NCBI GenBank assembly: GCA_947311845.1
Contig: CAMZMU010000055.1
Location: 18,476,877 to 18,540,876, forward strand
Reading direction: 5' to 3'
From: Poa pratensis
Taxonomy: Eukaryota > Streptophyta > Magnoliopsida > Poales > Poaceae
Length of the DNA: 64,000 nt
Below are positions 51,747-60,917 of the stretch, in pieces. A program made the position numbers and the translations under genes. Numbering within the stretch: the stretch's first letter is position 1; each line of letters begins with the position of its first letter. The notes beneath the pieces were generated by a model. It was not told the DNA's origin, ran no database searches, and saw only the letters and a list, made by a program, of their open reading frames with translations.

Positions 51747-54696
51747 ATGGCGCCAAAGAGGAAAGCCTCTGCCACTGACGCGCCCGTGACTGACGCGGCC
51801 GCTCTGAAGGGGAAGAAAGCTGCGGCTGGCGCATCTGCCTCCGCCGTCGACCTCAAGAAGAGCGACGGCGATTGGATGAAGTCCACGATCAAGGCAGCGC
51901 ACCACGAGAAGTTCCGCGAGGACGGACTGCTGCCGCCGGTGGACCAACTTACCGTTCGCGCGCCATCAAAAGAGGTACTCCCCGAACCTCGCGTGAACGA
52001 GCGCGTATGCTTTGCGGAGTTCTTGCCTAGGGGTCTATCTTTTCCCCTCCGCGATTTCGTTCGTGGCTTGCTGTACGCCTATGGGGTGCAGATCCATGAT
52101 CTCACCCCTAACGGCATTATGCACATAGCCTGTTTTATGGTGTTGTGCGAGTACTTCCTGGGAGTTGCTCCCAGCAGGGCACTTTGGAAGTCTATCTTCA
52201 TGGTTCGGCCCAACAACCGAGGCGGCCAAACCTATCTAGTTGGAGGTCTGCATATCCAAGTACGCAGCGACACCCGATACTTCGCTCTGAAGCCAGTCGA
52301 CTCGGCGCAAGCGTGGAGGAAAAGGTGGTTCTATGTGCTAGTCGACCAGGAAGGGGCCACAACATTTTCGACTGCTGGTATAGCCGCTAGGATGAAGGCC
52401 TGGGACCATGAGCTTTCGACTGAAGAAGTGGCGGAAGCGGCGCCTCTGCTGGAGACGATTGGAGGACTGCTTAACAGCGTCACTGGTGTGCATTTAATTG
52501 CCACCTTTGTGAAGATGCGGGTGTGGCCGCTCCGCACTCGCGCTCATCCTATGTGGCAATATGAAGGACCTCTCAACTCCACTCGGATGAGCAAGGAGGA
52601 GCTGTCTAGGAGCGAGCTGGTGGCACATGTGCGGTCCATCACCAGCACAAAATCCAGCGAGCCCTGCAACGTTGACTGCCCCGTCGCTCCTTATACGGCT
52701 GAAAAGCCTTTGCCAGAGGTTAGTGAACCCATCAAGTTTATGATCTACTGCATTTGTTATTTTGCTATGTATCTTTGTGACTTGCGACTACTGTATGTTG
52801 TATGCAGGGCCACTCGACTGCCTCAACCTTCCTCCTCTTCCCGAAAATGGTCCAACCCACGAAACAGAGGTGACGGTAGAAGCGAAGGGAGGAGATGAAT
52901 CGCCTCTACCTTCGGCTACCACATCTCCAACAGAAGAGGTCGAAGAGGAAGGGGCTGGAGAAGCACAGGACAAGGGGCGTGCCACGACGGATGACGTGAG
53001 CGAGGTCCCTACTCGCAAGCGCCATTGGGCGGCCCAAATTGTGTCTTCCTCTATGAGCTCACCCGTGAAGGAGGAGGAGTTGAGGGATGACGGAGACTCG
53101 ATCTCCTCACATTCTGCCAAGGCCGCTCCTCTGAATGTAAGTCCATTGTGCTCAGCTCCTCCTCCCAAGTTGGGTGAGGAGCTGCAGTTTGGAGGCCCAA
53201 TGTTTGACGACCTCGACAGCGAGGAGGAAGAAGAGCACAGGTTTGCGTCTGAACGTTTTGTACTTAAGTTTCTGCTTGTTGATAGTCTTGCTTATATTAT
53301 ATTTCTTCTATTGCCTACAGTGCTGAGACTGTGCGACCTCCAACTCCCCCAACCGAGAAAGCTTCGACTTCCCAGCCGGAAGCTTCTCCCGTTGCGGCTC
53401 CATGTGCATGCAGCCCTTCTACCTCAACCTGGTGGATAGTTTTGTACTTAAGTTCTGCTTGTCGATAGTCTTGCTTAAGTTTCTGCTTGTTGATAGTCTT
53501 GCTTATATTATGTTGTTCTTCCTCTGTCACTCGCAGTGCTGAGACTGTGCGACCTCCAACTCCTCCGACCGAGAGAGCCTCGACTCCAGATCAGCCAGAA
53601 GCTTCTCCTATTGCAGCTGAGGTTGTGAGAACAGTAGCCACGACTACTACCCTTGAGGCCTCCAAGATCGCGAGTGCGTCAACTCCGCAAATTGGGACTT
53701 CTGCTGCCAAGCCGGCACCTTGGGTTGAACATGTAAGTGTCGTTTGTCGAGTCTTCACTCTGGGACTATTTGTGCATAGCTTATGCTTGTTCCATGTGCA
53801 TGCAGCCCTTCTACCTCAACCTGGTGGAATCAGGCAAGGCATTTGTCCAGGTTGAACAAGAGAGGGACAATCTGCGCGCTATCATGGAGCAACTCAGCCG
53901 TAAGTGTGTTTGACTTCTGTATGTCTTTGCTTTATCGATTGTGAATGACATCTGCCCATCTATCTCAGGTGACAAGGCAACTGCTGAGTCCCGGGTTAAA
54001 GAGCTAGAAGATGCACTCGCCAAACGGCGCGATGAGTCGAAGAAGGCCTTGGATGATGCCAAAAACTCTGCTGCCTTGCGCGAGAAAAGTTATGCTGAGC
54101 GCCTGGTGAGCCTGACCCGAGACGTAGGCAGTGAGTCGAATTTGCCACTTTTTGTCTACTCCTTTTTGCCACTGAATGTTATGTAAAATTTTCTGTTCTT
54201 TCTGCTTTTTGAAGGAGCTGTTGGCGCACCGGCACCTGTAGACCAGCCGAGTGACGATTTGTCCCTTGACCGCGCTATCGGCGACCTGGATGTCGTTTCC
54301 ACCCAAGCTAAGGATGCACTCGCCAAGTCCACGAGCACACTCGGCGCCGTATTCAAGGGCGTATTCCCCTCTGGCCAACTTCCGTCGACTGTGGATGGAT
54401 TTGCCGACGTCCTAGGCCCGAGAACTTCGACTATGGCGAGTTTTGCACGCACTTTAACGGTACGCGGCTCAGAGACCACCCTCAAGCTCCTTTTAGGTCA
54501 TGGGGTAGAGGGTGACTTCGAGGCCGCTCTATCTGACTTCCCTCGCAAGCCGGACAGGAAGTTGGTGTCTCTAAAGCATGTGAACGAGCTAGCTGCAAAG
54601 TTGGCCAAAAAATTTATGAACACCATGGAACGCCGGGCAGCAGAGGTCGCCGCCCGTCCGAGTAGGGCTAGGTCGGAGTCGATGTCTGAGAAGTAA
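51747..54696 (+). pseudogene. antisense extra ORF 1 of RLG-A, Transposase_28-like, degenerate
   Basis: It is homologous to the RLG-C antisense ORF: NERVCFAEFLPRGLSFPL, YGVQIHDLTPNGI and FMVLCEYFLGVAPSR occupy the same positions. The ATG at 51747 (MAPKRKASATD) has good context, followed by a basic, alanine-rich start. Exon 1 ends near 52718 at GAG/GT; further exons with GTAAGT-like donors follow (for example 52808-53136). The exon-2 join does not keep frame. Part of the region 53240-53440 is a duplicated copy of sequence at 53470-53600 and 53791-53828. The C-terminal part (54259-54696) is helical and ends SMSEK. Its role in the element is unknown. Confidence 0.7.
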
Positions 54697-54882
54697 GGCG
54701 GCCGCGCCTTTTATGTCTTGTAATTAAACTTATTATCATGCGAGTATGCATGTGCCTTTGCTACCTTTGTATGATTTTAAGTTCCTTTGTTATGCCACTT
54801 CCTGTAAGGCTTTTCGCCTAAGCTTTGTGATGAGTTTCTCATGAAACTTTTATGATGTTTGGAACAGAAACAACCAGCCGCC

Positions 54883-55677
54883 ATGTCATCTAGCTCGTCG
54901 CGGCATCGTGCCCCTACTCTATCCCGAGCTCAGGTGGCAAACGATGCCGCAGTAATGCGTTATATGAAGGCTCGAGTCGCAAAACTGGAGCAAGAGCTGG
55001 GGAATGCCCGCAGCAAACTGGATAGGATGAGGGCGAGGCCTGCTTTACCCACTCAACGGGAGGAGTATGTGCTTGGCGAGATGGAGACCGTGAACAGACA
55101 GCTCGAATGTAAGCATGACTGCCGTGATCTTGTGTGTTCATAATTTGTCCTTTTTGTTCACCCAACTTGTGTTGTTGCAGGTTTTGTTCCAGATTTCCAG
55201 GCGTAGCAGGCTCGTGTAGAGGAGCAATTGGACAATGAGACTGACGAACCCACGACTGGTCGTCAACACTTTCGCTTGGATAGGCACCGAGCACGCATAC
55301 TCGTGACCCTTCAGGATCGAGTGTGGCGGAGCACTATGCTACTCGAGTTATGCAGGTCGGCCTTCAGTCGTATCAACCAAATTCTTTTTCCGACAGGGCC
55401 ACAACCTCAAGGCATCCACGCGTTGCTCGGGCTTTTCCGAAGTGCCGGGGCCATTCGAGGCTTTATCACTCAGAAGCTTGTGGATGGGGCCAATGCAACG
55501 ATGGCGTATCTCCGAAGTCAGCGTCCAAATTTGCAGCTGTGCCCACCCGTGCCTGGATCGTCCTTGTCCCAATCGCATCAGGACGATACAGTCGAACATG
55601 CGAGGGTGTTGGTTGAGTGTTATAACGCTCAACTTATGGGCCCTGTTCTCCCGGTCAAGGATGAACCAGAAGATTAG
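54883..55677 (+). pseudogene. antisense extra ORF 2 of RLG-A, coiled-coil protein, broken by TAG
   Basis: The ATG at 54883 (MSSSSSRHRAPTLSRAQ) begins a small two-exon ORF: 54883-55108 and 55181-55677, with GT..AG borders and a frame that joins. The first exon encodes a heptad-like helix (YMKARVAKLEQELGNARSKL). In exon 2 a TAG at 55204-55206 stands where the surrounding QA.QARVEEQL pattern suggests CAG. The rest is open to DEPED. No known domain. It may once have been the 3' part of the antisense transcript rather than a separate gene. Confidence 0.5.
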
Positions 55678-56205
55678 GATATTTATGTATAGGGAACATC
55701 CCCGAGTGTAAATTTTGCCACTTGTACTTAGTACATATTTGTTTGCGTGTATGTATGCAGCCCCGAGTGTACCGAGTGGGGTTTATGAGAAACACTTTAT
55801 ATAGGACATGAATTCTACAGCCCCGAGTGTATTGAGTGAGGTTGTGAATTTTTTGCGATGTTATTGAGCAACTTTTTGTTTATGTATGATTTTGACGACC
55901 CAGCCCCCGAGTGTTCGAGTGAGGCTGGGGTGTTATGTTTGAAGACGGAGCGAGAGCTCACATTTTGTAATAGCACAGCCCCCGAGTCTTCGGGTGAGGC
56001 TAAGGTTGTGCGACTAGTTTATGCGAGTATTAAACACGGAGACATTTGAGGAATCATTAACTATATTCCATTTTTGAATGTTAGGCTGCAGGCCGCCTCA
56101 TTAAAAACCTTCCAGTCCCCTTAGGTACCCTGGTAAGGAAAAGAGCGCGTCTGAAACCTGCAGCCATCCGACATATGTGCCTATTACATTATGCAACTGA
56201 GCAAT
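55678..56205 (-). other. RLG-A spacer with polypurine-like repeats
   Basis: No gene. CAGCCCCGAGTG or CAGCCCCCGAGT recurs at about 55758, 55819, 55901 and 55977. These are the minus-strand CTCGGGGGCTG words also repeated in RLG-B. Confidence 0.7.
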
Positions 56206-58096
56206 CTAAGTATAGAAACGGCGCAGTTGCGCAACTTTCCAAGGATTATGCGAGAGTTCGCCTGTCTTCGCGTGCTTCAGTCTGTATGCTCCACCACCAA
56301 TGACCTCGGTGATGATGAAGGGTCCTTCCCATGGAGAAACGAGCTTGTGCACCTTCTTTTGCTTCAGTCGAAGTACCATTTCGCCAACCTCGAAGGATCT
56401 GGTACGCAGTCGACGGCTGTGATAGTTGCGGAGGTCTTGCTGGTAGACAGCTATGCGTGCTAGCGCCGTGTCACATGCTTCTTTGTACAAGTCGATTGCA
56501 TCTTCGAGTGCTTCATCTGCATCATCTTCGTTGTATGCTTCGACTCTTGGTGCATTGAACCTTACGTCTGATGGCAGGATTGCCTCGGCTCCGTAGACCA
56601 TGAAGAATGGGGTAAATTGCGTTGGGTGTTGTGCGTAGGCTCCATAGCACAGACGGGAGCTCCTCGACCCAAGCACCCGCGGCCCTTTTGAGTGGCACTA
56701 GGAGGCGTTTCTTGATTCCGCTCGTCACAAGTCCATTGGCCTTTTCGACTTGGCCATTAGATTGCGGGTGTGCCACAGATGCATAATTGAGCGTGATATC
56801 TTGCTCTTTGCAGAAGGATCGGAATTCCTCAGCCGTGAAGTTTGTACCGTTATCAGTGATGATGCTACTTGGCACACCAAAGCGGTATATGATGGATTTT
56901 ATGAAATTGACTGCTGTAGTGGAAGTCGAACTTGTGATAGGGACTGCTTCAATCCACTTGGTGAACTTGTCGACTGCCACCAGAAGGTGAGTATGCCCTC
57001 CATGGGAGGATTTTTTGAGCGGCCCAACCATGTCGAGCCCCCACTGGGCGAAGGGCCAGGCCAATGGTATTGTCTTCAACGCCGATGCGGGTGCGTGTGG
57101 CTTTGTGGCGAATTTTTGATAGCCGATGCACCTTTTGACTATGTCCTCTGCGTCTTTGAGTGCTGTGGGCCAGTAGAAGCCTGCACGAAAGGTTTTGGCT
57201 ACGAGTGATCGACTGCTGGCATGATGCCCGCAAGTACCTGCATGAATATCACGAAGGATGGCTTGGCCATCTTCAAATGCTATGGAACGTTGGAACATAC
57301 CTGATACGCTGCGCTTGTATAGTTCACCGTTGATGACAGTGTATGCTTTGGATCTTCGAGTCACACACCGTGACTCTGTTATGTCTTCGGGTACCTCGCC
57401 GCGGAGTATGTATGCGAGGAAAGGTTGAGTCCATGTTGGCTCGACGAGGAGTACCTCGACTGGCGGATCCTCTATGCTAGGTGCTTTGCTCTTGGCGGGT
57501 GCGGCTGATGTAGGAGATGCTCGCTTTTTCTTGATGGACCTATGCTCGATGCGCTTGAAGAATACACCAGGTGGAACTGGTGCCTTAGTCGCGCCAATGT
57601 TAGCTAGCTTATCTGCTTCTTCATTGTTCTCACGTCCTATGTGCCGCAACTCGCAGCCTTCGAAGCTGCCCTCCATGAGGTTATACAGGTCACGGTAGGC
57701 GATCATGTTGTCTGCGATTGCATCACAGGCCTTCATTGTTTGCTGCACCACAAGATTCGAGTCACCATAGACCATCAGTCGAGTGCACCCAAGGGCTTTG
57801 GCCATCCGCATGCCGTGGATCAGGGCCTCATACTCCGCTTCGTTGTTTGATGGCAACTCAAACCCCATTTGCAGGATGTAGCGTAGCTTGTTGCCTTTTG
57901 GTGATATGAGGATGACACCTGCACCTGCGCCTTCGTTTTTCTTCGAGCCGTCAAAGTACATAGTCCATGAGTTGGACACATCTGGCGCTCCTGGGAGCTG
58001 AGCTTTGATCCACTCGGTGTGGAAGTCAGGTAAAACTTGTGCTTTGATGGCCTTCGGGTAATCATACTTGATGTCTCTTGGTGCTAGCTCGATGAG
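56206..58096 (-). pseudogene. RLG-A second RNase H and integrase, broken
   Basis: The main frame (57979 down to 56522) starts in the second RNase H: D10 (YFDGSKK), E48 (NEAEYEAL), D73 (YGDSNL) and D123 (EEADKLA). Integrase follows with HAGTCGHH, but the finger reads C284-I-G-Y287, so the last zinc-binding cysteine is replaced by tyrosine. The triad is D316, D376 and E412. A shift near 56630 moves the C-terminal part (FTPFFMVYGAEAILPSDV to QLRRFYT, ending 56206) into another frame. Upstream, a TAG at about 58096 replaces the W of the RVAKW motif. It is non-functional as read. Confidence 0.88.
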
Positions 58097-59460
58097 CTAT
58101 TTTGCTACTCGCCCAGTTGCATTGGGGTTTGTAAGGATGCCCCCAATCTCTGAGGTGCTGATTACAGTGATCGGGTGCTCGGAGAAGTAATGCGTCAGCT
58201 TTCTTGAGGACATGAACATGGCGTAGGCCAGCTTTTGATAGTGCGGGTACCGCTGTTTTGATATGGAGAGCACTTCACTCAAGTAGTAGACTGGACATTG
58301 TATGCTTTGGGCGTGTCCCTCCTCCCTGCGCTCGACTACCAGTACGGTGCTCACCACCCTATTAGTTGCAGAGACATATAGGCATAGTGGCTCGCGTTCC
58401 CTTGGTGCGACGAGGATTGGAGGGCTTGTGAGGACTCGCTTGAGGTCCGTGAAGGCTGCTTCGGCTTCTGGCGTCCACTCGAATATGTCTGCCTTCTTCA
58501 TCAGTCGATAGAACGGGAGTGCTTTTTCACCCAGCTTGCTGATGAATCGACTGAGTGCTGCTACTTGACCCGCCAACTTCTGCATGTTGTGGAGCTTTGA
58601 AGGCCTTTGCATCATCAAGATGGCCTGCATTTTCTCCGGGTCTGCTTCGATTCCTCGAGCCGATACGAGATAAACGAGGAGTTGTCCGGCTGGTACGCCG
58701 AACATGCACTTCTTCGGGTTGAGCTTGATGTGGAAGCGTTTGAGGTTTGCGAACGTCTCTCGCAAATCATCGAGTAGTGTGTTTTCTTCCCTTGTTGTGA
58801 TGACTATGTCATCTACATAGACCTGAACGTTTCGCCCAATTTGCTTCTTGAGGCAGTCTTGCATCATGCGCTGGTAGGTTGCGCCTGCGTTTTTGAGCCC
58901 GAAAGGCATTGTTGTGTAGCAGTAGACCCCGAGTGGGGTTATGAACGCCTTTTTCTCTTCGTCCTCTTCCTTCATCCTTATCTGATGGTAACCAGAGTAA
59001 GCATCCAGGAAGGACAAGCGAGCGCACCTGGCGGTGGAGTTGACGATCTGGTCGATTCGAGGTAGTGGAAAGTGATCCTTTGGACAACACTTATTGAGTG
59101 CCGTGAAATCTACGCACATCCGAAGGATATCTGTGTTCTTTTTCTCCACGAGTACGAGGTTGGCCACCCATTGTGACTTCTTGATTTCTCTGATGAAAAC
59201 TGCTGCGAGTAGTCTGTCGACTTCGGCTTCGACTGCGGTTCTTTTGGGGCCGGATATATGGCGCATTGTTTGCTTGACTGGTTTAGCATCTGGAAATAAT
59301 TGGAGAGTGTGCTCGGCGAATTCCTTGGGAATACCTGGCATATCGGCTGGACACCACGCAAAATATCCCAGTTCTCACAGAGGAATTCGACGAGCGCGCT
59401 TTCCTATGAGATAGGCAGACTCGACGAGACATTGACTGTCTTGGTTGGGTCAGTCGAGTG
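58097..59460 (-). pseudogene. RLG-A protease/RT junction, reverse transcriptase and first RNase H
   Basis: Reading inward from the RLG-D border: a stretch with DPTKTVNVSSSLPIS ends at TAG (59404-59406), then ESALVEFLCENWDIFAWCPA runs in the same frame into the RT. Palm motifs are CVDFTALNKCCPKDHFPLPR (76-95 from the Met at 59341), FLDAYSGYHQIRM and YVDD (175-178; 58808-58819). The first RNase H has YLSEVLSISKQRYPHYQKLA but no clear acidic site. The frame stops at a TAG replacing W in RVAKW. The upstream protease and gag are separated by RLG-D and lie outside. Confidence 0.88.
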
Positions 59461-59958
59461 TATCGTGGGTTTGTCACGTCAGGTGTCATAGATGACTTCG
59501 TAGGTGTGGGATTACGCGAGTCAAGCATCTCCGAGCTTGGGATCGCAGGAACAAAGATCAACACAGATTTACCCAGGTTCGGCCCCCTCAATGTGAGGTA
59601 AAAGACCTACTTCCTGCCTACCCTAGATTGGTATTGATATGATAATCGAGGTGTTACAATGGAGGCGATCCGATCTGGTACTCGCCGTATGAGCTAGGGT
59701 TTAAGGGCTTGACCCCTCTAAGTCCTGCGAGTCCTCTTTATATACACAGAGGCTCGTCAGGTTACACGAGTTCTACACGAAGCCTGATTATCTTTCTTGT
59801 CTTCCAAGGTAAGTTTGCACCGACCTTCTGGAGCTTTCCTTCATCGAGTCACGATGCGAGATTGGCCCATCTTTCACGTGGCCCAATCAATGATAGTGCA
59901 ACCTTAAGTCGTTGTTTGTTAAATTCGAATAAGTCGCGGGTTAATCATTCCCCCGACA
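59461..59958 (-). repeat. 3' LTR of RLG-D
   Basis: It starts TATCGTGGG where the other copy has TGTCGTGGG (a G to A change in the terminal TG) and ends CCCCGACA. The adjoining minus-strand polypurine tract is CTTGGGGGCTAA. TATATAAAG on the minus strand sits in an imperfect inverted repeat (59729-59755). Confidence 0.85.
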
Positions 59959-60614
59959 TTAGCCCCCAAGCGTGGCCAGAACTTCATAGGATTTCTTGTT
60001 CTTGAATGTTTAGGCCGCGCTTTTCTTTATTTCGCAACTTATAATTGTGCTGGATTGGCCTTGACTCGCACCTGGAGGATCATTCGACTTCGTGAGCTTC
60101 TTTGTTAGAGTAGCCTGATAGCTTCAAAACTTGATGACGATCCATCTTCAAATTTTTGATGATAATATGATGTAGCCCCTAAGGATTGAGAGGATGTAAC
60201 GTGATAATCGTCTCAATCCTTCCCAGATAGTTTTGAAGGTCGTCACATGTAACTTGTTATCATGAATAAGACAGTTGTTAAGATACAAGTAATTGTAATT
60301 GGTGTTGCCGTACTATAAGCAGTACATCGACCTCTCGTTAGGCCATCTGAATCCTTAAGTGGGCACTCGCGCGACTCAGTATTTTCTAAGAACATGTGTG
60401 TTAAGGATCGAGAGAGGCCATGATAGGCAATCAAGCTTGATTGACGCCACACCCCAGTACTTTGGCCACATAATGCGAGTAGCAATCCAACTTAAGGTAA
60501 ATTTGATAATTGCCAGTAAGTTGGTTGTTTCAGGGTAACAAAGCCCCCAAGAAACATAATGGTATGGCCATGATAGGCTAAGCTATAATAAACTTTGATT
60601 ATGATGACACATAA
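59959..60614 (-). other. RLG-D 3' untranslated region, unstructured part
   Basis: No gene is seen. It is AT-rich and separates the polypurine tract from the hairpin array. Confidence 0.6.
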
Positions 60615-60830
60615 GGTCGCGCCTTGGTGGCAACCGAGTGTTATACATAGGGTTGGATCGCGCGTAGGTGGCGATCCATGGTGATACATGGGGTCGGTCG
60701 CGCTTAGGTGACGACCAGAAATGATACAAAGTTTACGGCTGCGCCTAGGTGGCAGCCGGTTTCTGATACAAGGGTCGATCGCGCCTGGGTGGCGATCAGA
60801 TGTTGCATAGGTCGCGCCTAGGTGGCGACC
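60615..60830 (-). repeat. six-unit array of short hairpins with covarying stems
   Basis: Units lie at 60615-60635, 60655-60677, 60696-60716, 60737-60757, 60777-60797 and 60810-60830, spaced about 33-41 bp. Each has a 9-nt loop of the form GCCTAGGTG (plus strand) between 6-7 bp stems. The stems are GGTCGC/GCAACC, GGATCGC/GCGATCC, GGTCGC/ACGACC, GGCTGC/GCAGCC, GATCGC/GCGATC and GGTCGC/GCGACC. Both sides of the stem change together. The two imperfect stems become G-U pairs on the minus strand, which is the sense strand of the element. Confidence 0.9.
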
Positions 60831-60917
60831 AAAGTTGAAGTTCTAGCCCTGAATGGCTGTGATGATACTCAGCTATAAAGCTGGAAAGGATGATTCTTGG
60901 CTCTAATTAGCCTTTTC

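Larger units (their letters stand above)
28375..59460 (-). mobile_element. RLG-A: outer Tat-lineage Ty3/gypsy element, minus orientation, gag and 5' LTR outside window
   Basis: In-window pieces are 28375-28796 and 38120-38192 (3' LTR), 38193-38344 and 50445-59460 (internal). On the minus strand the internal order is protease end, RT, RNase H, second RNase H, integrase, then a 3' region holding two antisense ORFs, repeats, and a polypurine tract (CTCGGGGGCTAC) before the LTR. Dual RNase H and no chromodomain define Tat-type gypsy elements. It inserted into the unknown gene at 28375; the flanking pentamer is CACGA and the second copy lies outside. RLG-B, RLG-C and RLG-D inserted later. Confidence 0.85.
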
